This document shows, in pieces, positions 31,087-42,400 of a stretch of DNA of 64,000 bases (position 1 is the stretch's first letter; every line of letters begins with the position of its first letter). A program made the translations under genes and the position numbers. The notes under the pieces are model-generated. The model did not search any database. It was not told the origin of the DNA and worked only from the letters and a program-made list of their open reading frames with translations. This stretch comes from Candidatus Glassbacteria bacterium (GTDB lineage: Bacteria; Gemmatimonadota; Glassbacteria; GWA2-58-10), in NCBI GenBank assembly GCA_019456185.1, contig VRUH01000003.1:1-64000 (forward strand). The letters are read 5' to 3'.

Positions 31087-32610
31087 TTAGTACCAAGTGT
31101 TGTCAAAAACTGTATTTGGTGAACCGTTGATGTCTGTGGTGTTGTTATTGCCAATGTTTCCACCAACAGTTACATTTGATAGTGCTCCTGCAACATCTAT
31201 TGCAGTTGTCCAGCCGTAAAAATGACTCCCAACAACCTGTGCGCTACTCACGTCTATGTTGATAGCTATTGCCCCACCCCTTAGATCAAAGAAGTTACAC
31301 CCGACAACGCCAAGCTGTGAGGCTGCCGAATTGAATATCCCGCCGTTGATAAAGGTACAGCCGCTAAATATGTAGCGCTCATTAAACATATAGATATGCG
31401 GATCGGTTGCGCTCACATCGAACAGAAAGGTCGTGCCGCTTGCCGATACATTGGTTTTATACATCGGCCTGTAGGTTGACGGCCCGAACTCATAATACCC
31501 GCCGGTATATCGTATGAAATACTGGCAGGTGCCTAAACCCTCTATTCCCTCGCCGCTCAGATACCATGTGTTGTTAATCATGTGAATCGTGCCCTGAGCA
31601 TTGCCAAGAGTCAGGAAATTATTCACATCTCCAGTATTGTTTTCAAACGTAACCTGTGTATCATCATAATCACCACCGACAAAGTGTATTTGAAACGAGG
31701 CTCCTGCCATCTCGCAATTTCGAACAACCAATGTCGAATCCTGCCCATTTCCATTCAGGCCGTATGTGTAGAAGATTTCACCCACCATATAACAGTTGTC
31801 AAAGATCAGATTGCAACTCGTTAAAGTGTTAATTAACATTGTAGTCCCGACGGCCTGTGGCCCGTCTATACTCACAAGGGCAAGATTTCTGAAAGTCCAG
31901 CCCGCATCATCAAATCTATTGCGAAAATAGAGCGGCGAATCGTCCGGGTCGCCTGCTATAATTGAACGGTACTTATCCCCACCCGTCAGCGTCCAATCGG
32001 TCTGCACGGTATCAGCCGTTGCCAGCGAATCATCGTCAAATACGAACAGGCTGTCGCCCGGCAAGAGAAACGCCTGGCCACCGCGCACGGCGACGGCGAT
32101 AAGGGTATCTCCGATAGAGCTGTCGGCTATCCCGCCAGCGTACCAGCGGAAGCCCGAAAAGGCTCCATACGTTGATGAATCTGCTTTAGTACTGCCGAAT
32201 ATTATATCGTACCAAGTAGTATCGAGCATCGCGCCGCCGCCGCCGCCACCACCACCGCCACCGGAGGTATCAGCCGCCGCCTGGAGGGAGTCGATTGCTG
32301 ATTGAGCGGCCAGCATTTCCGTCATGAGGGTAGCGATAAGCCCCTGGTTGACGGCCACGCTATCCGCGTTCGCGGTTATCAGCAGGAACAGCGAGTCAAG
32401 TGTGTTCTGGAGCGAGTCCACGGCGTTCTTGAGGCTGTCGGCCCGGGCCGCGTTCAACTGGTATAGCACCTCCACGCTGTCGCGGATTGCCGTTGAGGTA
32501 TCTCCAACCTCCTCGTGGCTGGCCGGCAATAGCCCCGGTGGGAACTGCGCGATCGCGGGGGCCACTGCGAAGACAGCCAGCAAAATCACAAGCTTCATCA
32601 TTTTAAGCAT
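31087..32610 (-). CDS. Exported right-handed beta-helix protein with poly-Gly linker
   Basis: The start at internal M14 (32610) is preferred: TTGGAGGCAG lies in front, and the signal peptide (MKLVILLAVFAVAPAIAQ) begins directly; 507 residues. A coiled coil of DSL/DSV heptads (about 35-110) is followed by a ten-glycine linker. A beta-helix then has repeated N-rich turns (LIFDNCYMVGEIF, VTFENNTGDVNNF, FSGCTFINGGIFN, VVGCNFFDLRGG). The layout is that of a trimeric spike, but the signal peptide is not usual for virion proteins. Receptor-binding or surface-exposed cell protein; undecided. Confidence 0.7.
   Translation of the reverse strand: MLKMMKLVILLAVFAVAPAIAQFPPGLLPASHEEVGDTSTAIRDSVEVLYQLNAARADSLKNAVDSLQNTLDSLFLLITANADSVAVNQGLIATLMTEMLAAQSAIDSLQAAADTSGGGGGGGGGGAMLDTTWYDIIFGSTKADSSTYGAFSGFRWYAGGIADSSIGDTLIAVAVRGGQAFLLPGDSLFVFDDDSLATADTVQTDWTLTGGDKYRSIIAGDPDDSPLYFRNRFDDAGWTFRNLALVSIDGPQAVGTTMLINTLTSCNLIFDNCYMVGEIFYTYGLNGNGQDSTLVVRNCEMAGASFQIHFVGGDYDDTQVTFENNTGDVNNFLTLGNAQGTIHMINNTWYLSGEGIEGLGTCQYFIRYTGGYYEFGPSTYRPMYKTNVSASGTTFLFDVSATDPHIYMFNERYIFSGCTFINGGIFNSAASQLGVVGCNFFDLRGGAIAINIDVSSAQVVGSHFYGWTTAIDVAGALSNVTVGGNIGNNNTTDINGSPNTVFDNTWY
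32231..32264. repeat. GCC/ACC trinucleotide tract coding Gly10
   Basis: Near-continuous GGN codons (read on the minus strand) encode the glycine linker between stalk and beta-helix. Slippage would alter linker length by whole residues. Confidence 0.7.
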
Positions 32611-32626
32611 ACTGCCTCCAAGTCTT

Positions 32627-32878
32627 TTAATTCGTAACCCTGAGAGCAACGCGGACGATGAACCTGCTTTGGCTCGATCGCGTTACTTCAGAGAAGGTAT
32701 TGATTCTTGATTGTGAGCTCGCAGTTTGCTCGGAAGTCATAAGGAATCTACTTTGGGTAGAGCTTGTTTTCTCGCCCGTAGTGTTCAACCTGGTCTGACC
32801 AGTGTTGGACCGCACGGCAATCGTAGGACCGAGCCACAAATAATGATAATACATCCACGGAACAGGCTGGTAGTGCAT
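32627..32878 (-). CDS. Small structural-type protein with repeated T-SSQSR motif
   Basis: 83 residues preceded by GAAGGGGAAGAA. The N-terminus is aromatic (MHYQPVPWMYYHYLW). The rest is a degenerate repeat of about 15-16 residues: EKTSSTQSRFLMT, EQTASSQSRINTF, EVTRSSQSRFIVR. Such short repeats occur in fibre-linked phage proteins. Ends 17 bases before the spike gene's start. Function unknown. Confidence 0.55.
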   Translation of the reverse strand: MHYQPVPWMYYHYLWLGPTIAVRSNTGQTRLNTTGEKTSSTQSRFLMTSEQTASSQSRINTFSEVTRSSQSRFIVRVALRVTN

Positions 32879-32890
32879 TTCTTCCCCTTC

Positions 32891-33418
32891 TTACCTGTGG
32901 CACCATGCCCAAAAATCGGCACTCAATAAATTCGTCCAGCCAAGTACAATCACCACGGCCCCCGCGTCCGGCTGGATACCGGAGAAAGGAAAGAATACTG
33001 ATTGACCAAGACCGCCAGTGTGCATCATTGGGGTATAAAGCCCATCGAATGTTAATTGGAAACTTGCTGGACCATTGCATTCTGCTCGGATACCCGTAAC
33101 GCTTTCGCTACCAGTGAAGGAGAAGGTAGCTATCGTTGCGCCACCCAGGAGGCGTACCGTTGCCCCGAGTCTGTGGAGAATATCGGCAGTGCCGTTCTGC
33201 GCCCTGGTGATATTGTCACCCGCACCGACAAGAACATCCTCCGCGCCAATGATCACATCGTTGGCGCCGAATATATCGTTGGCCGTGCCGTCCTTTAGCG
33301 ATATCGTACCGGCCCCGATCTCAAGCTGCGCGGAGAGGGAAGAGATATTCCGCTCAACGGTAATGCCTCGCTTGTTATCGGCCATGCTGAAAGGGATTAT
33401 ATCGGTCAATAGAGACAT
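32891..33418 (-). CDS. Virion-associated beta-rich protein
   Basis: 175 residues. The middle part is rich in G/A/D with short strands (GTISLKDGTANDIFGANDVI, VLVGAGDNITRAQNGTAD). The end has VTGIRAECNGPASFQLTFDG, GGLGQSVFFPFSGIQPDAG and AVVIVLGWTNL. This suggests a small jelly-roll or decoration-like fold. It follows the giant virion gene within 5 bases. No family call. Confidence 0.55.
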   Translation of the reverse strand: MSLLTDIIPFSMADNKRGITVERNISSLSAQLEIGAGTISLKDGTANDIFGANDVIIGAEDVLVGAGDNITRAQNGTADILHRLGATVRLLGGATIATFSFTGSESVTGIRAECNGPASFQLTFDGLYTPMMHTGGLGQSVFFPFSGIQPDAGAVVIVLGWTNLLSADFWAWCHR

Positions 33419-33422
33419 GCCC

Positions 33423-36400
33423 TCACCGTTCCTTTCTCTGTTGTGCAGTACCGCGCCTTGAGGCGTTTTTCAAGAGTTGTTTGGTAATGAGCTTATCCTC
33501 GGTCTGCCGGGCCTTTTCGTTATACGCCCGTATTTCCTCGAGCAGAGATTCTTTCATCCCTGACGGACGTTTATCCGGCTCGATCGAATAATACTGCTCG
33601 TAACGTCTTATCAGTTCGGAGTCTTTCAGCCCTCTCGGTGGCGGTCCGCTCGTAGCCATAAAGCCCAAAGATTTCAGCAGCGCATCCCACCCGTCCATTT
33701 CGCCAGTGAGGAAAGAGAGCATATTTTGAACGGGGATCGGCGTGAACCCTCGAGCTTCATGGATTAAGTAACTCGGTATCTGGTTCCATTCGACAGATCC
33801 GCTCTTCCCCCATACCCACGTTGTCAACTTCCCGGCATCCTTCCCGCCTTTAGGATCACCGGCTTTGTGGTGTCCTTTGCGATCCGTGCCGTAAACTCCC
33901 TTGTCGTCAAGACCAAGAAACTCTTCAACGGTTGTGAACCTGGCCCCGCGCCAGTCCTCTCCAACGATTGCCTCCATGGCCGCCTTCGCCAGCGGTGAGC
34001 CCTTGTGCTGGATCGAGCGGATAGGATGGGCGATAAACTTCAATGGATCGTGGAAGTGACCGATCAGGCTGAAATACTTTCTCCGCTCCGCCTCTTTGCC
34101 TGTGAGCAGCTCGTAGATGGGAGTAACATCTATATCCAACCATTTTAGCCGGCCAGCTTCCCAGGCCTTTCTGTAGCGAGTCCAGAAATCATCATCGTCC
34201 GCAGCGGAAAGGATTAAATTAAATGCGACAGTAGTCATGATCGACTTAGCAAATACTCTCCCCCAAAATTCACGGTATATCCTGCCCTCATCACCGCGCT
34301 TAAATGCACCAACCATAGACCTGACGTTAGATTCAGTCCAATCCGGCGCCAACGCCAACAACCTGAATATGTGTTGCCAGGTGGGGTTACGGCCGAGAGT
34401 GTTTATTCTGCCGTGGTGGAGGCCTCCGAAATCATCATTGATCAGGCTGGCCGCCATCTTTGCCAGCTCATGTTCTGTTACTTCTCCTGCAGCAAGGTCT
34501 TTCGCATGGCGTTTCATCAAATGCTGAAACTCGATCACACCCGCCTGCGCCTTGAGAGCCGGCATCATCCGCTGAAAAAGGAAGTGCGTCTGAACCTCGC
34601 GCAGCCGCATCAACTTTGCCCGGTGACTTTTTACCATCGGGACCTTATCGATTATCTCCCCGATCTTCGTATTCTCGTCCTGGACCCACTGTAATTCATC
34701 CCAATCCTGCATACGCCCGATCGTCAGCCCGCCACGGACCAACGCTCGTACTTCGGGGGTGTAGGCTTTTATCATGTCCGCACCCTCGCGGATCAGCTTT
34801 CGGAGATTTACATCCTTTCTCCGGAAGCGGCCGCCGAGAAAGTACGATCGCAATAGAGCCTGGTGGTGAAAACTGGACAGGACAAATATCGTATGCTTGA
34901 TCTCTGCGGAAAACCGAGTCAGTCCTTTGAAACCCGGAACCTTATAGAGATAAGAGCTTCCGAGTAAGTTATTCAGCAGTTTTGCCAGCCGCGGGGCAGC
35001 ATAGTAATCGACCCGGGTAAACAGATCGCCATCCTCGGTTGCAAGAAATCCTCGACCATAGACTTTATCGGGATCCGCTTTACCGGCATGAACCCATTTA
35101 ACAAAGTTAGGATGTTCCACTTGAAGCCAACTGCCGTCAGAAGAGGGCTTTGTTGTAACCAGGCCAGCTTTTTCAATCTTGTCCAGGAGATCGCGCTGGA
35201 CCTTGACCTTTATCATTTCCTCCCGGCTGGCCTCGAGTGCATTGATAGCTCCCTTGATCCTGAGTTCTTTCCCCAAGCTCCAACCGTGCAGGATGCTCTC
35301 TAACGTGCGTTCTTTCGCCCGTCCGGTGCTTGTACCGAACTTGCGCCTGAGTGCACCCTCTTCCTTACCGTCCTTCTTCCAGAGCCGCATATTGTAGTTA
35401 TCCCGAACCCTCGAGAGGATGGCCGCGGGACTCTTATCGCCGGGGAAGGCTTTTTGGTGGGCCCGCCCGAATTCCTTATTCAGTCGGATAATCTCATCAG
35501 CCAGTTCTTGCTCTGCGGGGGATAGCTGCTGGCTCTGGTGATAGAGATTGACTTGATCTTCCGTCAGCTCGTTTTTGTACTTCTCGAACTGCTCAGACGG
35601 CGTACCGTACTCCTGCGACTCGGCCTCGCGTAGATCAATGTGCAGGGCGATCGCCATTTCAAGACCCTGCTCAACCTCTTCTCGATACTTGTCCTCGTAC
35701 CACTTCCGCTTATCCGCTCCTGTTATTCTCTTCAGCTTGTCTCTCAGCCTTTCGGCGGTCGATCGGGCTTCCTGGATTTGATCGTCCAGATCCGCAAGGT
35801 ACTCATCCTTTAACCGGATTATCGAGGGCTCTGCCGTTTCTTTCGTGACAAACTCTTCCCAGGTGGTGAACTTTTTCCCGAGAACCCGCCGGATATAGGC
35901 TTTCTTCTCGGCTACACCCTTGAATATCAGCGCCACCGCTCCGGACTCTTCCGATCCACCGTGTTCCTCGATAATCCACGCCATATAAGGCCAGAGCTTC
36001 CCGCTTACTTCGGGAGGCAGGCCCGGAACGATCGTTGCTACCCTCTCGTCTTCCAGCTCTTCCTTGTAGCTGTCTCGCGCCTGTTCAATTAGCGCATCAA
36101 CAATATCGTCCCAACGGCCTTCACCCCTCGGCAAGTGGCCGGCCTCTGCCATCCGCGCCAGCTTGCCGAACCCCATGCCCTGTTTCATGTGGAGGGTGAT
36201 CCGGTACATATCTTGAGCTGATACTTTCCTCGGTGGCTTACCGCCGCCCGACAGGACCGCCGCCGCCCGCTTTCTGTTTTCCTCGATCGCCATCTGTGCG
36301 AAGTGGGGCATGATCAGCCGATCGTTCTCCGCGCGGGACTGCTGCTTATAGTCAGCCGCGGTATATTCATCCGGAGTAGACTCGGAGAACATTATTTCGG

Positions 36401-39400
36401 TACCGGCCATCTGCTGCTCGAGTAACGCCAGCTTGTACTCCAACCGCTTCCGGATCGCGTCAGTGCTTTGATTATTCCGTGTCGCAGGTAAAGCCTTCAA
36501 ATGCTCGAGGGTTCTCTCGTAATCGTCCAGCATGTCGGTCTGAGATTTGAAAGCAGGTTCGGCAGAACCGAGGCCATCCCCCTCGCCCGCAACCTCTCCC
36601 CTGGCTACCCGGGCCGATGCCGCGATCATCCGTTCAACCTCTGCTTTACCAAAGGTTACATTGATACCCATGCTCCGGAGTATCTTTTTGAAGTAGAACA
36701 TGAACCGGCTCCACAGGCTTGGATCGAGCTGGCCGCTCTCCACCTGGCGGGCGAACCATTCCTCTGCGGCTTTGTATTTATGCCAGTTTCTTTCCTCCAT
36801 CAGCCGGTGTATATCAGGCCCGTATTTCTTGCTCCCGGCCAGATCATCGAGGAATCTCAACATTGTGGGCCCGCCTATTTTCTGCAGGCCAAAATGCGCT
36901 ACCGATTCATGGAAAACTGTCTCGATCGCCTTCTTGGGATTTGATATTCCATCCGCGAGTAAATAGATCGATTTGGACTCGGGGTGATAGAAGCCATAGA
37001 CAACACGGCCCTTCTTCTGGATTGACCTGATCCCCTCTTGGTAATCTACCGGAGCTTCGCTTACATCGGCTATTACATTCACTTTCGGGATAAACTTATG
37101 TTTCATTCCCGCAACCGCATCCTGGACGGCCTTGACAGACATTCCCCTTTTTTCGGTTTCCTTGCCAACGCTGACCGAAAAATTTATGTCGGGTTCGGTT
37201 GGTTCCGGACCGGTTATCTCACGAGCCAGGCGCATAGCTACGGGTGATCTCATGCGTTGCCACGCACCTATACTCGGCGCCCATTTGAATCCCCGCGATT
37301 TTAATTTTGTTATTGTATCCGAATCAGGCTTCCCGGGGAAAAATACTTGAACCCGGTTATCTTCAACATTGTCCACAATCCTGATACCACCAATCTCAAT
37401 CTCTGTCGTTTCATCGGCCCTATCTCTTTCGATTTGCTTAATGCGCTTTTTCATACGTTGGATATTGGCGTTGTTATTCGTAAGCTCGTAGGCGGGAAAA
37501 CCAACCCTACCAGAAAAGTCTGGTTTTAACAGTTCCTTACCTACTGTCTCAGAAAGACCGTAATCTTTCTTGATTTTTGCAATCTTCTCTTCGTCTGACA
37601 GCTTTTTATTGCGGACTATCGCGTTAACGCCCTTCATCGTTTCTTGATGGTTTTCCGCTTTATCAACTTTGGCTTGTAACTGCTGGACAGCGTCCTCTGC
37701 ATCACTTGAGATTGCTCCCCTGCCGGTCAAGCCAAGACGTTTTCTGATTCCCCGAATGGCCTTCTTCTCCCACTCAACCAGGTCTTCATATCTCTTGTCT
37801 GCCGCATTATTGGCCTTCTCCATACGGCGGACAGGGAAATTCGCAGGGCCAGCAATCATCGTTGACATGATGCGAGACTTGGCGGCAAGAAAATCAAGGA
37901 GCTTACTCTTATACTTGTTTTTGTAGAAGTTCAACTCTTCTGCGGCCTGGCCATGTTGCTCAGGGGTGATTTCGGCCAGTATTGAATCGTGTACTTTTTT
38001 GATGCGGTTGTAATAGTCCTCTTGCTCCTGGACGGCCCTTTTCTCCGGAACAAAACTGGTTCCCTGGTGGGCCCGCCTTGCAACTTCTTCCGGGATATCC
38101 GACTTGGAAAAGGTAATTAATTGTTTCTCAGGCTTGGCCGGCGGTTTTGCTTTTTCGGGTGGTTTTACTTCTTTTGCAGCGGGCTTAGATCCAGCGGTGG
38201 CTCGTTTACTTTCAGCTTGTTCGCTTTTTGGGCGGCTTTCACTAACATCCGGTTCAGCACCGAAGAGGCTTTGTACTTCCGCTCTGGCTTGGGCATCCGG
38301 GGCCTCCATGAATTTAATTGCAGTATCGATTATCTTGGAAGGATTAATTTCTTCCTCGTAATCAAATATATCAATATTACCCATTCTTATCAAGCGTTCT
38401 TGAATATCGCGCCCAAGTTCACTCAACATCTCACCCATGCGCCTGGAACTACGAACATTCTTCTCAAAAAACATAGCGATGTTCGCCGTGTCTTCTGGTA
38501 TCTGCTCAAATAGGGTAGCCTGATTCAGCGTGGCTTCTACTGTTGTCCCCCGCTGGCGTGTATTGCGTAGCAACTTGGCCGCTCCAGTGATATGCCTGAT
38601 AATAGTTTTAATGTTGGGATCGGCCTTGATATTCTCTGCCTTGATAAACTCAACCGATGCTGTAGTCAGGGCGTTCAGGATATTCTTGATCTCTGGATCA
38701 GCCTCTTCAGCAACCAGCGCAAGTAACTCCGGTTCGCCGTAGGCTTTCTGGAAGAGCGCCACCTGCGCCCTATCTATCGCCTGCTTAGTAAATGCACCCT
38801 CCGCAGTCGCGTATTGCGTGGCCTCTTCCGCACCAAGAGCATTGACAAACTTGGTAAGGAATTGTCTGTTGCTCGCTGCCGTCAGATTCCCACTTTGATC
38901 GGGCGCAAACAGTCTTAGAACTTCGGGTTGAAGTATCTCCGCATCACCCTTAGCCTGTTCAACCGGGCTCAGGCGGGCTACTTCACCCAAGTTTGCTTTC
39001 TTTGCAAATTCAACACGGTCAACATCACTCGTGCGTACCCGCACCAGAACAGGATTTTTGAACTTGGAAACATCATCCGCAGTAATGCCAAACCCTTCAG
39101 CCGCTTTTTGCAGGGCAAACTTGTATTTCTTACCGGCCTGGCCCTTGTATGCTTCTTCGAGCGCGATTATCCGGCCGTTGCCCGACTCAACAACGAAATC
39201 CTTTCCCACTATCGGGGCGCCGGTCCCCGCCGTATTTGATTCCATCAACCGCCCAGGCTCAAGTTTCTTCGCCATCTGGTCAACCTGATAGCGCATGGCC
39301 TTACGGTCCCGGTCACGCGGCTGTAGTTCCTGTGGATATTTCTTGTTGATAGCAAAGTCTGCCGTGTGTGAGACAATCAGATCACCAAGATCGACCACGG

Positions 39401-42400
39401 CATATTCAGTCTCAACCTTTGTATTGTCCGGCAGAAAGACTTCCTGCTTCTTACCAGCCTTATACTCGCGTTCAGGTAGTTCCTCGCGCTGCTCAGGCGC
39501 GGCCTCAACAGGCGGAGCCTCTCCCTGTTCCTCGGCCAGCTTTTTCTTTGTGCTTTCCACGGAACGCCGAACAACCGCCAGTTCTTCTTCCGACATTTTC
39601 TCGCCGGTTGACTTGCGACCAGACTCAAGAATCATTTCGCCTTCGCGCAGGGAGTTTTTCAACTCCTGAATACGCGCTACATCAGGGAAGGCCGGCTCTT
39701 TCTCCGCTGCCGGGGCCGGCTTTGCCAGGTCGGGATATTCGGCTAATACCTCGGCGGGTACGGGCTTACCCTGCTTTATAGCTTCTTCGATTTCAAATTT
39801 ATGTTGTTTCTGAACAACGGCCCCTTTCCCGCCTATTGCGGGCCACATGACCCTGTCTTTGGGCTCCCTCGACCTCCAATAGTACATTTCCTTTCCAGAC
39901 GCGGATACGTCATGTTCTCGTTGCCGCCATTCCTCCAATGTCATTTGCCACGGCTCTTTTTTCTCGGGTCTTGTCAGGCCGATCTGTTTGGCAAGCTGCT
40001 CAACCTGGTAATCGAAAAGGGTATCCCAATTCCGGCCCCGAACTATTTGGAACTCGCCAACATCGTTTACCCTGATATGCGCGGGCTTGGAAAGCTTCGT
40101 GGCTTTTAGGTGTGTTGCCAGGACAACGCTCTTACCTCGAGCAAAGGCCTCCAGCAGCGCATCGTGTACCTCGGTGTTGCGGATCGGCCGCTTTATACCG
40201 CGCTCCGCTTCGGGCTCGGGCTTTGCTTCCGGCTCCCCGGGTGGAGGGAGAAGGGCATCGAGCGCAACCTGGCGGGCATCGGCGAGACTGAGATCGTAGG
40301 CTTTGGGGGCAACGCGATTGCCGTTGGTGGTGATCTCAACGCCGTGCATGGCCTTACCCGGCGTGATGTCCTCGGGCTTTGCCTGTGGATCGGTCAGTAT
40401 CTTAACCGTGATACCCTTGCGGGTAGCTGCACCAGCGCGGGAGAGCTGCTTGAGAAGTACCTTGCCCTCGGCAGTCTTCCCCTGGTCCTCGCGCCGCTTT
40501 TTCAATTTTTCAGTATAATCGCCCTGCGGTCCGATCTTTTTCAGCCGATCGGGAGGAACACCATCGATCCGGCCAATGGGAACGCCACCAGCTAATGCAC
40601 CCTTGTCGTTATCGATCGAGACTTGCTCATCGTGTTCGGGGTAGTAATCGCTCCGCACTTTCCCGGTATGAGTCACGCCCTGGTTGTCGGTCCACTGGAC
40701 GGCATCACCCTTTTTGAAGGTGGGCTCTCCGAACTCCTTGCCCTCGGGTAATAACTCTTTTTCTGGTTCTGCCTTTGGCTTGCTGATCACCGGCTTTTTA
40801 CCAGGTTCCTTTTTAAGAGTCGGCTTCCGGCCTTTCAGCTCTTCGGCCTCGAGCTGGTCCAGCCAGAGCAGCGCGTCCCTTGCCTCTTTTTTCTCCCTGG
40901 CCGTACCGCTTTCCTTATTCTTCTCGAGCTCCGGCCTGGCTTCCTCGATCAGTGCGGCGAGAGCATCCTCGCGGGTGGAATACTGTGTCCTGTGTTCCGT
41001 GTGCGCTATCCAGCTACTTAACCCTTCTATATTCCGCCCGTAGCTCCAGCGGCCATTCGGGCCGGTACCGAGATCAATACTGTTGCCGCGGTCAGCTTTC
41101 GGGTCTTGCTTTAACTTTTCGCGCTTGAGCTTGTATTCGGGCCTGTCGTAGTCGTCGTAGCCGGTAGGCTCGGAGAACCCCCACCGCTCTTTCATCTGCG
41201 CGGCCTTTTTATCGTTCTCGGCCTTCTGTTCAGCGGCCCGCTCTTCCTCTTTTATCCGGTAGCCCTCCGGATCGATGAATTCTTGCGGGGTGGTAATCTG
41301 AACACTGTTCAACTCGTACATCGGTTTCCAATCGCCAGCTTTTGCCGCGGCGATCGCAACCTTCATTCTCTTGGCCTCTGCTACGTCCTCTTTATCGTCC
41401 AGCTCGAGAACACTTTCGTTGAGCTGGTCGGCCAGATCGAGCATACCCTCGCGCTCTTCATCCGGCGCGTAGTAGGTGTACCCGAGTAAATAATCCCGCT
41501 CACTTGGCAGATTGTTGTAGTCTGAATTGGCGTATTCTTTGCCCTTTTTCTTGAGAGCTTTCTTTGCCCTCTTAATGGTTTTAGCCCGCTCTTTGTCCTC
41601 TTCCACCGCCTGCGCTTCGAGAGACTCAGGGGTCCATTCTCCCCCGGTAGCGCCACTGCGGTAGCCTGTGGAGCTTATTGGGAAGTAGCCTGGCTCTGTT
41701 GCTCTTACGTTCCCCTGTGCATCAATAGCAACCGGACGGCCACGGACCTCAATCATTCTTCCCAAGTCCTCGGTTGTCTCGGCGCCCGCAGTTTCCCCTT
41801 CCCCTGCCGCGCCCTGTGGAGCCTCCTGAGCGATCTCCGGTTCAGCCCCTTCCTGTGCCCCCTGTGCCGCCTGATCTTCTACGAGGCTCTCAGGAACTTC
41901 TGGCGGTATATCGCTGAAATCTTCAACGTCTTCTACGGATTCAGCCTCTTCGGCATCGGTAATGGCGGTTATCAGGCCCCCGATCGTAGTCTTTGGCCGT
42001 GCTTCCCGCACCGCCGCCTCTTCGGTAAAAAACTCTTCAAGCAGTTTGTGTTCTTCGCTATCAGGGTTTTCCTGTAGTTCCTCGAGGTTGGCCTGGTGCA
42101 TTTCATCAAACATTTCATCCGGAAGCCGTTGAAGGTTCTCCTGTATCTGCTTCCTTTTTCCCGCGGCCGCCACGTTCTCCGCAGCACCCTCTACACCAAT
42201 ATCCGCGAGTTCTTGTTCTGTTGGGGCTGTGAATGGCTGTGCCTGTTGGTCCTTGCTCCGTGCGGAACTCTTCGTCATTGCAATGCCGGCGCCAGGTATC
42301 GAGAAAGCTACCAGCTCAACCATTAATTGCTCTGCGGTGGGTCGCTGATAGTCTTCGAGGCCTATTCCCGCCCGCATGACCTCGCCTACACGCTCTTCAA

